A stretch of 64,000 bases of DNA from assembly GCA_965204565.1 (NCBI GenBank), contig CBDBEU010000005.1, positions 1,922,001 to 1,986,000 on the forward strand, read 5' to 3'. The translations under genes and the position numbers were made by a program. The notes under the pieces were generated by a model that did not search any database, was not told where the DNA came from, and worked only from the letters and a program-made list of their open reading frames with translations. How positions within the stretch are numbered: the stretch's first letter is position 1; every line of letters begins with the position of its first letter. Shown in pieces: positions 17,386 to 26,739 of this stretch. The stretch is from CBDBEU01 sp965204565 (GTDB taxonomy: Bacteria > Pseudomonadota > Alphaproteobacteria > Rhizobiales > TMED25).

Positions 17386-17952
17386 ATGTCCGAGACAATT
17401 GTTCAAACTGCCATATTGGTTTTTGCGGCGGGGATCGTGGGATTTGCACTGGGCTGTCTTGTTGCCCGGCTGTTCGCCACGTCTGCCTCCGGGGAGCAGG
17501 CCCCTGCCGGCGCGCAAGCAAGTGCCCAGCCGCCACCGGCCCGCGCCAGCACTGCCGCACAACCGGCAGCGAGTGCGTCTGCCCCCGCTGAGCCGGTGGC
17601 GGCAGCAGCGGCCGCTCCCCAATCAGAACAGGCACAAGCTGCCACGTCGTCAAGCCAGCCCGTCAGCGCCAGTGCAGCACCGGCGGCCGGTCAAGAGGGG
17701 ACCGACAAGCCGCTTGTGCTTGCTGCGCCGCGCGATGGCAGCGCCGATAATCTCCAACAAATCAAGGGGGTTGGCCCCGAGCTTGAGCAAATGCTCAACG
17801 GTTTCGGCATCTATCATCTCGACCAGATTGCGAATTGGACGCGGGACAATGTCGCCTGGATGCTTGGGAATCCGAACGTCCAACGATCCGGACGCGGCCG
17901 CACTGACCTGGAAGACTGGGTTGCACAGGCCAACGAACTGAGCGGTAAATAA
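17386..17952 (+). CDS. Membrane-anchored helix-hairpin-helix protein (COG3743-like)
   Basis: The 188-residue product has one N-terminal membrane helix (about 5-28, ILVFAAGIVGFALGCLVARLF), an Ala/Pro/Gln-rich low-complexity linker (about 35-115), and a C-terminal helix-hairpin-helix region. That region is DNLQQIKGVGPELEQMLNGF and the following HLDQIANWTRDNVAWML, resembling the predicted flap-nuclease-like HhH domain in many alphaproteobacterial proteins. The Gly-Val-Gly hairpin suggests nucleic-acid or protein binding. No catalytic residues are visible. AGGGAG precedes the ATG. Role unknown. Confidence 0.75.
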   Translation: MSETIVQTAILVFAAGIVGFALGCLVARLFATSASGEQAPAGAQASAQPPPARASTAAQPAASASAPAEPVAAAAAAPQSEQAQAATSSSQPVSASAAPAAGQEGTDKPLVLAAPRDGSADNLQQIKGVGPELEQMLNGFGIYHLDQIANWTRDNVAWMLGNPNVQRSGRGRTDLEDWVAQANELSGK

Positions 17953-18029
17953 TCGCCGAAATCCTGGGCGTGATACTGCCCTACCGGCGCTTTTGCTGTA
18001 CCTGAAAGCGGCCCGCGATCCGCCGCGTG

Positions 18030-18959
18030 TCAGCTGTTTGCGGCGTGGTGATCTATGCGGTTGATCAACTCGTCAATTGCCTCCATCGATGCGTGTTCGC
18101 TGAGGAACGGTGCATGACCTCGATGGGCAATGGTCACACTCACACAGTCAGGATGGCGGTTTACCATTTCTTCCAGCGTTGCCGGGAGCAGGATGTCTGA
18201 ATTGGCGCCGCGAATGGCGAGCACCGGCACATGGGAAAGAGCCTCGAACAGGTGCCACAGCTCTGGCACGCCGGTCGTACTGATGGCGTCAACGCTCAAG
18301 GAGCGAATGATTTTTCGATCAAAGTCCGGCCGTGGGCGGCCTTTGACGTCTCTAAAAATTTCGCGCGCGAATTGATCCCAATCATCATCGTCCAGATCGG
18401 TGAAGTCGTCCTCGAACAATCGCTTCATCAGCGATGCAGCTTCCTCCCAGTTGCGCGGACGCGGCATGCGTGAGAGCTGGCCGATGATCCGCACCAGGCC
18501 CTGTGTCTCGATACGCGGCCCGATATCATTGAGGACCAAACCGGCCAGAGCTGCAGGCCGCGCTGTGGCGATCCCCATGGCAATCAATCCGCCGCGCGAC
18601 GTTCCGACAAAAACGGCTTGCTCGATTCCAGCCGCCACCGTCACATCGAGCACGTCCAGCATTTCCTGCTTTGGTGAGTAGTTGCCCGCGTTACGGTCAT
18701 AGTCCGAATGTCCACGTCCGCGCAGGTCGATCGCCAGTACTCTGCGGCGCTTGCGCGGCCGGTCTGCAAGATGCGAGGCGAGAGCGTGAAAATCACGCGT
18801 CGTGCGGGTCAGTCCCGGAATGCAGACAACCGGCGTCAATCGTCCATACCGCGGCCCATAGTCGCGTGCAAACAGATTGAGGCCGTCCTGTGAGCGGCAC
18901 CAAAACTCGTTCCAGTTCTGTTCCGTTGTCTCGGTTGATTCGGCTTCGGTTTCAGCCAT
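18030..18959 (-). CDS. Alpha/beta hydrolase
   Basis: The 309-residue cytoplasmic protein has an alpha/beta-hydrolase fold. The oxyanion-hole region is VVCIPGLTRTTRDFH, DLRGRGHSDYD follows, and the nucleophile elbow is GTSRG with S121. A likely catalytic His lies in IAHRGHAPFL near the C-terminus and an Asp in RGANSDILL. There is no signal peptide. The substrate cannot be told; similar rhizobial genes are annotated only as hydrolases. It is monocistronic and convergent with the helix-hairpin-helix gene. Confidence 0.85.
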   Translation of the reverse strand: MAETEAESTETTEQNWNEFWCRSQDGLNLFARDYGPRYGRLTPVVCIPGLTRTTRDFHALASHLADRPRKRRRVLAIDLRGRGHSDYDRNAGNYSPKQEMLDVLDVTVAAGIEQAVFVGTSRGGLIAMGIATARPAALAGLVLNDIGPRIETQGLVRIIGQLSRMPRPRNWEEAASLMKRLFEDDFTDLDDDDWDQFAREIFRDVKGRPRPDFDRKIIRSLSVDAISTTGVPELWHLFEALSHVPVLAIRGANSDILLPATLEEMVNRHPDCVSVTIAHRGHAPFLSEHASMEAIDELINRIDHHAANS

Positions 18960-19117
18960 GATGCCTGTCTCATACGACTCGCTCGGCCCGAGATACCACG
19001 CTCACACTCCGCCAGGGAAGCCCGCGTGCAGTGCGGGCGGACCATACGATCGGGCAGGGGGCGGTAAAGTGTGGGTGCCCCCGCCTGCGTGCAATTCAGA
19101 CTATGGTCAAGGGAAGA

Positions 19118-21466
19118 TCAGTCGATCGCGTAAGCACGCCGACCGCCGGCCCGTCCGCGAGCGAGATCCTGGGCAAGGCGCAGCGGTACAGCGGTGCCGG
19201 AAAGCCGGGCGCGGTAAACTTGCAGGTTTTCCAGAACCCGCTGGACATAGTTGCGGGTTTCATCGAAGGGAATGGTCTCAATCCAATCGACAACATCGAC
19301 GTCATCTGACCGCGGGTCGCCGAAGCGCTCGATCCATTCACCAACCCGGCCCGGCCCTGCGTTGTAAGATGCAATCGCCAGCACATAGGAGCCATCGAAA
19401 CGCTGCACCAGATCAGCGAGAAACGAGGCGCCAAGGTTCGCATTGTAATACGGATCCTCGCCAAGCCGCTTCAGCGAGTAGGGCACGCCAGCCTGGCGCG
19501 CCAGCATCTTGCCGGTCGCCGGCATGATCTGCATCAGCCCGCGCGCGCCGGCACGGCTCAACGCCTGCCAGGCGAACTCACTTTCCTGTCGTGTCAGGGC
19601 CAGCAGAAGAGCCAATTCCACATCCGGTGCCGGCGAGAGTGCGGGATAGTCCGAAATCGGATAGGCCACGTCATGCACCGGCGCGTCGCCATAAACGCCG
19701 ATCCTGCCAACCCAAACACCAACTTGTGGCAGAGCCAGCAGATTGGCGAAATTGCCGATCCGGTCGAGGGCGCCGGGCTCGCTGGTGTTGCGTGCCAGCC
19801 GCAAAAGGAATTTTGCCGCCAGCCACCGCTCACCTGCCGTGCTCAAAAGGCGCGCTGCGCGCATCAGTGGCTGATCCTCGATCCTGGCTGATGCAAAACG
19901 GACCTCTTCGCTGATGTCCGGCAGGTCAAGCACCGATTTTGCGCCATGGATCTCGTTACGCGCGAGTTGGCCGTAAAAGGTGATGCCATGACGCGATGCG
20001 GCAACGCGGTGTTTCTGTGCTGATTCAGTGTTTCCGAGTTTGTCTTCAGCGCGCGCAAGCCAGTACTCGGCTCTGGCAACACTGATTGGCCGGCCCACTG
20101 CTCTGCGAAGTTTTGCAAAATGCCGCTTTGCCAGCGCAGCATCGCCCATGCGCCTGAGAGCAATCCAACCAGCCAGGAATTCGGCATCGGCGTATGACCT
20201 GCCGCCACTCAGCGAGTGGCCGGCAGCAAGTTTGTAGCTGTCGCGCACCAGCGCTTCGTCCTCGAGCGCCCGCCGGGCAAGGAGCCGCCGCTCGGTCCAC
20301 CACGCCTTTGGGTCGAGGATAGCCTCCTGGCCACGCGGTGCTGCCAGAACAAGCTTGCGCGCTTCGGCATCCTTGTCGGCACGGCGCAGCCACGTTGCCC
20401 GGCTGAGTTGAAGTGCGGTATCGGCCTTCAGCGACGCGGAAACCTTGCTGTACTGCTTGGACGCTGCGCGAGATCGTTTGGCCACTGCAATATGTGCCTG
20501 GGCCAGCTGGACATGCGCTTTGTCGAGACGTTTTGCCGCGCGCAGCATCGCCGAGGATGAGCGGCGATAGGCCATGCGGTCGAGCCGCTCTTTGTCCAGC
20601 GCCTTGGTCACGCAATCGCAACGCTTGAAAATCGCACGTTCAAGCTCGGCGTTGATTTTGTCCCCACGCCATGCCTTGGCGACAAGTTCCTTGGCCTTGG
20701 AATGATTGCCGAGTTCCAGATGAGCGCTGACAAGGGCTGCCAGGCCAGGGCCAGACAATGGTGCAAATGAATTGAAATAGGCGATTGTGTCGCGTGCGCT
20801 GCGCGGGCGGGAAAACATCAGCGTCTCGACCCTGGAGCGCAGCACCTCCGGTTCCGGCCAATCCGGATTGGCGCGCATGAAGGCAGCAATTTCATCTGGA
20901 TTGGACGCCCCTTTCGGCGAGCGCATATAGATCCAGTCGATCAGCGTCTTTGCCGTCTTGTGAGAAACTTTTTCCATGCCGGCGCGGGCGCGCGTGAAAT
21001 CATTGCCAAGCGCCGCCCTCAGGCTGGATTTGAAGGCGGCATGATCGGTGTGGGTCAGAAATGATACCGGTGATGCCTTGCGCGGCTTGGGCAGTGGCCC
21101 AGAGGCGCGCTTTGATGGCGTGATACCGCCGGTCGCCACCGGCGCGTCTTCCATGTTCTGGAGAATTTCGGCAATCGGATCGGTCTCACCCGCCGCGCTG
21201 GCTGACACAACTCCGGTTATGGTCGGCACCGGTTTTGATCTTGGCGCTTGCGGTGGCTCTGCTCGAGCGACCGAAATGAGCGCCATTGACGAGAGCGCGA
21301 ACACGAAGGCGAACAGGGCACCAAACACATGCCCGCTGCGCCGCCCATACGCGTGCGAGAGGCAGAAATTTCGGTGTTGAATCATCACCGCTCTTTGTTG
21401 CATGATTCCCCGAGCCACAATCAACCATGCCAAGGTAGAGCAAATGAGGCGGATACGCGACCGCAT
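19118..21466 (-). CDS. Soluble lytic murein transglycosylase
   Basis: This periplasmic enzyme cleaves peptidoglycan glycan strands to 1,6-anhydro products. A signal sequence (VFGALFAFVFALSSMALISV-ARA) is followed by a long alpha-helical superhelical region and a C-terminal SLT domain with catalytic Glu in LTRQESEF, GLMQIMPATG and ASYNAGPGRV. The domain order matches Slt70-type enzymes. Several in-frame ATGs exist (21493, 21466, 21403, 21385). I chose 21466 because GGAGCAAGGA precedes it, but the signal peptide begins more naturally from the later ones. It is divergent from dapA. Confidence 0.92.
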   Translation of the reverse strand: MRSRIRLICSTLAWLIVARGIMQQRAVMIQHRNFCLSHAYGRRSGHVFGALFAFVFALSSMALISVARAEPPQAPRSKPVPTITGVVSASAAGETDPIAEILQNMEDAPVATGGITPSKRASGPLPKPRKASPVSFLTHTDHAAFKSSLRAALGNDFTRARAGMEKVSHKTAKTLIDWIYMRSPKGASNPDEIAAFMRANPDWPEPEVLRSRVETLMFSRPRSARDTIAYFNSFAPLSGPGLAALVSAHLELGNHSKAKELVAKAWRGDKINAELERAIFKRCDCVTKALDKERLDRMAYRRSSSAMLRAAKRLDKAHVQLAQAHIAVAKRSRAASKQYSKVSASLKADTALQLSRATWLRRADKDAEARKLVLAAPRGQEAILDPKAWWTERRLLARRALEDEALVRDSYKLAAGHSLSGGRSYADAEFLAGWIALRRMGDAALAKRHFAKLRRAVGRPISVARAEYWLARAEDKLGNTESAQKHRVAASRHGITFYGQLARNEIHGAKSVLDLPDISEEVRFASARIEDQPLMRAARLLSTAGERWLAAKFLLRLARNTSEPGALDRIGNFANLLALPQVGVWVGRIGVYGDAPVHDVAYPISDYPALSPAPDVELALLLALTRQESEFAWQALSRAGARGLMQIMPATGKMLARQAGVPYSLKRLGEDPYYNANLGASFLADLVQRFDGSYVLAIASYNAGPGRVGEWIERFGDPRSDDVDVVDWIETIPFDETRNYVQRVLENLQVYRARLSGTAVPLRLAQDLARGRAGGRRAYAID

Positions 21467-21539
21467 TCCTTGCTCCTGAGTCGTCATCGGCATAGTGTCC
21501 GCCTATCGACGGTAAACGTGCTGTAAATGAGGCTTAGCA

Positions 21540-22418
21540 ATGTTTCAGGGCTCGATCACAGCTCTGGTCACGCCATTCAAGAATGGCGGGATCGACGAAC
21601 AGGGTTTTCAGGACTTCGTCAATTGGCAGATTGAGGAGGGTACCAACGGGCTGGTTCCTGTTGGTACCACCGGAGAATCGCCGACGCTTACCCATGACGA
21701 ACACAAACGTGTTGTGGAGCTTTGTGTCGAGGTAACTGCCGGGCGGGTGCCTGTCATTGCAGGCGCCGGTTCGAATAACACCCTCGAGGCGATTGAGTTC
21801 ATGCAATTCGCCCAGAAGGTTGGCGCCGATGGCGCTTTGGTGGTCACGCCCTATTACAACAAGCCCACCCAGTACGGTCTATATGCGCACTACGAGGCGC
21901 TGAACGACTGCGCAGATCTGCCGATCCTGATCTACAATATCCCAGGTCGCAGCGTCGTCGATATGTCGGTTGAGACCATGGCCCGGCTTGCCAGGCTGAA
22001 GAATATTGTCGGTGTCAAGGACGCGACGTCGGATATCGTGCGCACCAGCCGCCAGCGCCTGGCAATTGGCGAGGACTTCATCCAGCTTTCAGGAGAGGAC
22101 GCAACTGCGCTGGCCCTCATGGCTCACGGTGGGCGCGGCTGCATTTCGGTAACCTCCAACGTTGCACCGGCCCTGTGCGCGGAGTTCCAGAGTGCCTGCC
22201 TTGCAGGCGATTACAGCAAGGCGCTGACGCTCCAGGATCGGCTGATGCCGCTTCATGACGCGCTGTTTGTCGAAACCAGCCCGGCACCGGTGAAATATGC
22301 AGCCAGCGTGCTTGGCCGCATGGCCGAGGATGTGCGCCTGCCGCTGGTCAAAGTAGGCGAAAAGACGCGCCAACTCGTCCGCGCGGCCATGGTCCGCGCC
22401 GGCCTGATCAACGGATAA
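21540..22418 (+). CDS. dapA: 4-hydroxy-tetrahydrodipicolinate synthase
   Basis: First committed step of lysine/diaminopimelate synthesis, condensing aspartate semialdehyde with pyruvate. The 292 residues include GTTGES (42-47), VTPYYNKP, Y132 in IYNIPGR and the Schiff-base lysine K160 in VGVKDAT. All catalytic residues are present. GAGG precedes the ATG. smpB follows after 4 bp and is probably co-transcribed, a common alphaproteobacterial pairing. Confidence 0.97.
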   Translation: MFQGSITALVTPFKNGGIDEQGFQDFVNWQIEEGTNGLVPVGTTGESPTLTHDEHKRVVELCVEVTAGRVPVIAGAGSNNTLEAIEFMQFAQKVGADGALVVTPYYNKPTQYGLYAHYEALNDCADLPILIYNIPGRSVVDMSVETMARLARLKNIVGVKDATSDIVRTSRQRLAIGEDFIQLSGEDATALALMAHGGRGCISVTSNVAPALCAEFQSACLAGDYSKALTLQDRLMPLHDALFVETSPAPVKYAASVLGRMAEDVRLPLVKVGEKTRQLVRAAMVRAGLING

Positions 22419-22422
22419 TGCC

Positions 22423-22905
22423 ATGGCTTCGCCGCAGCGGCGCGCCGACGGCAAGCGCCGCATCATCGCCGACAACCGCAAGGCGCGGTTCAATTACGAG
22501 ATCGCCTCGACCATCGAGGCCGGCATTCAGCTGACCGGCTCCGAGGTCAAGGCGCTGCGCACCGGCAAGGCGAGCCTTGGTGAGTCATACGCCTCAGAAG
22601 AGCGCGGCGAGCTTTATCTGATCAATGCACATTTTCCAGAGTACGACGCCGCCAACCGGCAGAACCATCATCCGCGCCGGCCAAGAAAGCTTCTGCTCCA
22701 CCGGCGCGAGATCGACCGGCTTGCCCGCGCCATTCATGCCGACGGTATGACGCTGGTGCCGCTCAAGCTCTATTTCAACGATCGCGGCATGGCCAAGCTT
22801 GAACTGGCGCTGGGCAAGGGCAAGAAGCTTCATGACAAGCGCGAGACAGAAAAAAAGCGCGACTGGCAGCGCGACAAGGCAAGGCTGTTGCGTGAACGCG
22901 GGTAG
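22423..22905 (+). CDS. smpB: SsrA-binding protein SmpB
   Basis: It binds tmRNA and delivers it to stalled ribosomes for trans-translation. The 160-residue length is normal and the family motifs are clear: NRKARFNYEI, GIQLTGSEVKALRTGKASL, LINAHFPEY and the lysine/arginine-rich tail (KLHDKRETEKKRDWQRDKARLL). It lies 4 bp after dapA. No tmRNA gene is seen in this window. Confidence 0.97.
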   Translation: MASPQRRADGKRRIIADNRKARFNYEIASTIEAGIQLTGSEVKALRTGKASLGESYASEERGELYLINAHFPEYDAANRQNHHPRRPRKLLLHRREIDRLARAIHADGMTLVPLKLYFNDRGMAKLELALGKGKKLHDKRETEKKRDWQRDKARLLRERG

Positions 22906-22984
22906 ATTGTTGTTTGTAGAGCGCTTCTGGCTTGCGTCTGCCTAGGTATTTGATCCCGCGGTTTGATGGTGTGATGCTTTCGTT

Positions 22985-23490
22985 GGAATGGAAAAAAGCA
23001 TTATGCGACAGGTTCGTCACGTGAGCGCCACGACCACGCACGCTGTCAGAGCAGCAATACAGCGATCGCAAGCTTCGATCGCGGAACTTGAGCCGGGAAC
23101 CGGGTGTCAACCCCAAGACGATTGCCAGGTGGCGGAAACGGCAGACGGTTGAGGATCGCAAGACAGGCCCGAAGGAACCGCGCTCAGCCGTTCTCAGTGA
23201 AGCCGAGGAGGCGATGATCGTTGCCTTCCGGCGACACGTTGCTTCCGCTGGATGACTGCCTCCATGCCCTTCAGCCGTCAATCCCGCGCCTGACACGGTC
23301 GGCCCTGCATCGGTGCCTGCAACGGCATGGCCTATCGCGCTTGCCTGACGTCGAAGGGGACACACCAAAGCGGCAGCGTTTCAAGAGCTATCCAATCGGG
23401 GGCTTTCATATGGACATCGCCGAGGTCCAGACCGCCGAGGGCAGGCTGTAGCTGTTCGCAGCCATTGATCGGACCAGCAAATTTGCGGTC
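22985..23490 (+). mobile_element. IS481-family transposase remnant
   Basis: The frame opening near 23002 (RQVRHVSATTTHAVRAAIQR, then ELSREPGVNPKTIARWRKRQ) is a helix-turn-helix N-terminus of IS481-type transposases. After a frameshift near 23215 the homologous LPLDDCLHALQPSIPRLTRS and FKSYPIGGFHMDIAEVQTAE follow. A TAG then replaces the expected Tyr codon before LFAAIDRTSKFA. The rest is gone, and the 3' end joins the truncated oxidoreductase at about 23490. Confidence 0.75.
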
Positions 23491-23911
23491 ACTCAGCTCC
23501 TTCATCTTGCCGATGCCGCTATTGAAGCGGTTGGTGCAGCCCATCATGAAGCTGACGCCGGCCTTGCGCACGGCCTCGCCCATGCGCTCACACCCGGCAC
23601 GGGTCATCGCCATCGGCTTTTCGCACAGACAGACAGTATGTGCTTTCCCGCCTCGGCCGCCGCGATCACCTGGGCTTCATGCAGGCATCGGGACTTGCGA
23701 TAATCACCGCATCGACGCTTTTGTCGTCCAGCAATTGAACAGGATCTGAATAGGCGCTGGCAATGCCGTGCTCGGCGGCGAACACCTCGCCGCGCGCCTG
23801 ATCGCGGCTCGGCACCGCCACCATCTCCGCGCCATCGGTCCTGGCCACAGCCGGAACAAAGGCGTTGCCGGCGATCCTACCGGTGCCCAGAACTGCAATA
23901 CCGAGTGTCAT
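23490..23911 (-). pseudogene. Truncated Gfo/Idh/MocA-family oxidoreductase
   Basis: The minus strand encodes a typical N-terminal Rossmann start, TLGIAVLGTGRIAGNAFVPA, and VDAVIIASPDACMKP. After a frameshift near 23675, EKPMAMTRAGCERMGEAVRK and FMMGCTNRFNSGIGKMKEL follow in another frame. Only about 140 of the usual 330-plus residues remain; the substrate domain is lost at the junction with the IS481 remnant. The family acts on sugars and inositols with NAD(P). Confidence 0.8.
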
Positions 23912-23921
23912 GCGTCTTTCC

Positions 23922-24905
23922 TCACGGCAACATCACGATCTGGCCGCTGGTGCGTCTGGCTTCGGCATCGCAGTGCACCTTGGCGGCCTGCTTGAGCTGA
24001 TAGGTGGCATTGATGCGCGGCTTGAGCGCGCCTGACTTGACCATGGCGAACACCTTGCGCGCACTGGTGGCCGCGATATCGGGGCTGGTCATGTAATTGA
24101 CCATGGTGGCGCGGTGAATGAAGGCGGATTTCTTGAGACCATCGGCGGCGACATCAAACAGCGCCGGATTGCCCGAGGCGCTGCCGAAGCTGACCACCAG
24201 GCCGAGGCGCTTCACACTGTCGAGCGATGCCGCCCAGGTGTCCTTGCCAACCGAATCATAGACCATATCAACACCCTCTTTTTTGGTAATGCGCATCGCT
24301 TCGGCGGCAATGTCCTGCTTCTTGGAAATGATCACCTGGGAGTAGCCATTGCGCTTGGCAATCTTGGCCTTGTCCGCGGTGCTGACCACGCCAATCGCCT
24401 TGACGCCGATCGCGCGTGCCCACTGGCCGGCAAACAGGCCAACGCCGCCAGCGGCGGCATGAAACAGTATGGTCTGGCCTTTTTTGAGCTTTGCCGTGCG
24501 GTTGAACAAATACTCAACCGTGCGCCCCTTGGTGAGGATCGCAGCCCCGGTCTTGTCGTCCATCCACTCCGGCATCTTGAGCACCCAGTCGGGCGACAAT
24601 ATGCGCGCTTCGGCGTAAGCACCGGGCGGCGTGCCGAAGGCATAGCAAACCCGGTCTCCTGCCTTGAGGCCCTTGACGCCCTTGCCCACCGCCTCGACCA
24701 CGCCGGCTGCCTCGCCGCCAAGACCGCAGGGTTTTTCCGGCGAGGGATAAAGCCCGCTGCGTAAATAGGTGTCGATCATGTTGAAGCCGACCGCGGTGTG
24801 GCGCACCAGGATTTCGCCGCGCCCGGGATCGCCGAGCTCGACCGTCTCCCATTTCATCACCGACGGGCTGCCATTCTCATGAATGCGGATTGCTTTGACC
24901 CTCAT
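23922..24905 (-). CDS. Quinone oxidoreductase-like zinc-independent MDR protein
   Basis: An NADPH:quinone reductase family member (MDR superfamily, QOR type) of 327 residues. The N-terminal GroES-like domain (VGFNMIDTYLRSGLYPSPEKP...GGEAAGVVEAVG) has the NxxD pattern of zinc-free QORs. The Rossmann motif AAAGGVGLFAGQWA is intact. The ATG at 24905, preceded by GGGAGA, fits the family start MRVKAIRIHENG. It overlaps the 3' end of the upstream CapA-like gene by 29 bp, so the two are probably co-transcribed. Physiological substrate unknown. Confidence 0.9.
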   Translation of the reverse strand: MRVKAIRIHENGSPSVMKWETVELGDPGRGEILVRHTAVGFNMIDTYLRSGLYPSPEKPCGLGGEAAGVVEAVGKGVKGLKAGDRVCYAFGTPPGAYAEARILSPDWVLKMPEWMDDKTGAAILTKGRTVEYLFNRTAKLKKGQTILFHAAAGGVGLFAGQWARAIGVKAIGVVSTADKAKIAKRNGYSQVIISKKQDIAAEAMRITKKEGVDMVYDSVGKDTWAASLDSVKRLGLVVSFGSASGNPALFDVAADGLKKSAFIHRATMVNYMTSPDIAATSARKVFAMVKSGALKPRINATYQLKQAAKVHCDAEARRTSGQIVMLP

Positions 24906-25971
24906 CGAATTTCTCCCTGGTTTCGCGCCGCGCTTCACCGGAGGGCTTGATCCTGACCCTGTCGCCGTCCGCTGAAACATCAGTGCCCAGAGGTTCACTG
25001 AGGCGTTTCAGCGTTTCGGCAATCCCGGCCCCCTCGCCCTTGCTTGGGTGAAGTATTGCCACCGGAGCGTCAACCCCGGTGCGGCAGCAGATGAGGTGGC
25101 AATCCTCAAGGCCGTTGCGTGTCATCTGCGCGCCGAACGTGATGGTGCGCTTTGTCGCCTCGGTAAAGAACGGCGCCACGAAATCGAACACCAGATTGCC
25201 CATGCCATGGATGATCGGCGCGCCTTTATAAAACTCGATCGCGGAAATCACATGCTGATGACCGCCAAACACACCCGCGGCCCCGGCATCGATTGCCGCA
25301 TGGCCGATCACGCGCTGGAAGTCGTGCACATTCTCGTTCATCGACTCGCCCCAGTGCTGATAGACCAGCACCAGATCCGTTTCGGCCTTGAGCAGGCCGA
25401 TATCGGCTACCATGCGCGCCAGATCCTCAGCCACCGGGCGGGTTTCCAGCAGGGGTGCGGTGCCCGGATATTCGTCCGGATTCCTGAACTGGCGATAGGA
25501 GGTGAGCGCTCGCAGCGGATTGACGCCAGGCTGATCATCGCTGGCGGCAAACCCGGTCGGCAGCGTCGAGGTGTAGCCCAGAATGCCGATCCTCAGCCCG
25601 CAGCGCTCAAGGATTGCCGGTCTTGCCGCCTCTGTGAGATCGCGCCCGGCGCCAAAGCGTGCAATCCCCGCCTCGTCCAGTTGCGTCATGGTGTCGTAAA
25701 GGGCTTCGACGCGGTAGTCGAGCATATGGTTGTTGGCGAGATTGAGCGCATCGAACCCGGCCTCGATCAAACCGGAAACCGCACCGGGCGGCGCCTTGTG
25801 CGGATAGATCTTGCCACGGGTCGGTTCGCTTGCATCGGACAGCGCGAATTCAAGATTGGCGAGCGCCAGATCGGCACCAGCGATCGTCAGGGTAAGATCG
25901 CCGAACATGCCGTGACCGTCCGCCCGGAACGGTCCGATATCGCCGCCGAAGAAAAGCTGGCATCCGGTCAC
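24877..25971 (-). CDS. CapA-family metallophosphoesterase-like protein
   Basis: The 364-residue protein has the CapA/PgsA (poly-gamma-glutamate synthesis) calcineurin-like fold: FGGDIGPF, ADLALANLEFALSD, FDALNLANNHMLDY, LVLVYQHWGES and AAGVFGGHQHVI supply the metal-binding Asp, Asn and His residues. There is no signal peptide or obvious membrane helix, and no cap operon nearby, so a role in capsule synthesis is not supported. A GTG at 25971 with AGGGAGA upstream is preferred over ATGs farther out, which add an unrelated basic leader. Confidence 0.8.
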   Translation of the reverse strand: MTGCQLFFGGDIGPFRADGHGMFGDLTLTIAGADLALANLEFALSDASEPTRGKIYPHKAPPGAVSGLIEAGFDALNLANNHMLDYRVEALYDTMTQLDEAGIARFGAGRDLTEAARPAILERCGLRIGILGYTSTLPTGFAASDDQPGVNPLRALTSYRQFRNPDEYPGTAPLLETRPVAEDLARMVADIGLLKAETDLVLVYQHWGESMNENVHDFQRVIGHAAIDAGAAGVFGGHQHVISAIEFYKGAPIIHGMGNLVFDFVAPFFTEATKRTITFGAQMTRNGLEDCHLICCRTGVDAPVAILHPSKGEGAGIAETLKRLSEPLGTDVSADGDRVRIKPSGEARRETREKFDEGQSNPHS

Positions 25972-26156
25972 TGCATTCTCCCTGTCCGCGCGCTGGCAGG
26001 TTCCGCGCGTGCTTGCCCTTTTCCCGTCGCACCATATCAGCCGCGCGCGCCCATGTTGACACATGCGCCTCTTGCCGCAGACAGTTGGGCCACGCCCATG
26101 CCGCTCACATGCGGTGTGCCGGCCAATGCCGATAAATATATTCAGGGAGACATCGA

Positions 26157-26462
26157 ATGGCGGACGAAAACGTCATCATCTACGCCACATTGACACCGCA
26201 AGCTGGCAAGGAAACAGAGCTTGAAACCCTGCTGCGCGGCATGTGCGCACCGTCACGTGCCGAATCGGGCTGCGTCATGTACGACCTTTATCGCAGCACC
26301 AAGAACGGTACATTCCACTTCTTCGAGATCTGGAAGACCCAGGCCGATATCGAGGCCCATCGCGAAGAGCCGCATTTCAAGAATTTCCGCGCCAGCCTCG
26401 GCGATCTGACCGAAGGCCCGCCGGTGCCCGATTTCCTCGAACGGATCGATTCACGAACCTGA
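26157..26462 (+). CDS. Antibiotic biosynthesis monooxygenase (ABM) domain protein
   Basis: A 101-residue single-domain ferredoxin-like dimeric protein: TPQAGKETELETLLRGM, AESGCVMYDLYRS and FHFFEIWKTQADIEAHREEPHF are the standard ABM features, including the conserved His. Family members act as quinol monooxygenases (YgiN-type) or as binding proteins. The adjacent quinone oxidoreductase on the other strand makes quinone metabolism plausible but not shown. CAGGGAGA precedes the ATG. Confidence 0.85.
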   Translation: MADENVIIYATLTPQAGKETELETLLRGMCAPSRAESGCVMYDLYRSTKNGTFHFFEIWKTQADIEAHREEPHFKNFRASLGDLTEGPPVPDFLERIDSRT

Positions 26463-26499
26463 TTTTCCAGTAATCGTACGGCGGGCAAACCGCCAAACG

Positions 26500-26739
26500 C
26501 TACAGCGCGTCGTGGCTGCCGTCGCAGATCGGCGGCCGCGACGTGCGCTTGCATTGGCACAGCAACAGGCGGCGCGAGCGCGGTGCGACATATTCCACCG
26601 GCTCAAAGCCGGTGCCCTCATGGCTGCCGTCGCAGTATGGCTGGTTCTTTGACCGCCCGCAGGCACACCACCAATAACTCTCGCCCTCAACCACCTCGAC
26701 CGCGACCGGCTCCTTGGCCGCCACAACAGGATCGTTCAC
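26500..26739 (-). CDS. CDGSH-type iron-sulfur protein
   Basis: A 79-residue protein with two CDGSH iron-sulfur motifs: CACGRSKNQPYCDGSH and CQCKRTSRPPICDGSH. Each supplies three Cys and one His for a 2Fe-2S cluster. Tandem-motif CDGSH proteins are common in bacteria and are thought to handle redox or Fe-S transfer; the exact role is unknown. The start overlaps the glyQ stop by 4 bp, tying it to the glyQ operon where a glyS gene might be expected. Confidence 0.88.
   Translation of the reverse strand: MNDPVVAAKEPVAVEVVEGESYWWCACGRSKNQPYCDGSHEGTGFEPVEYVAPRSRRLLLCQCKRTSRPPICDGSHDAL

Noticed and set aside
25048..26193. 381-codon plus-strand ORF across the CapA-like gene
   Set aside because: The opposite strand carries the complete CapA motif set with a ribosome-binding site; this frame has no recognisable domain.
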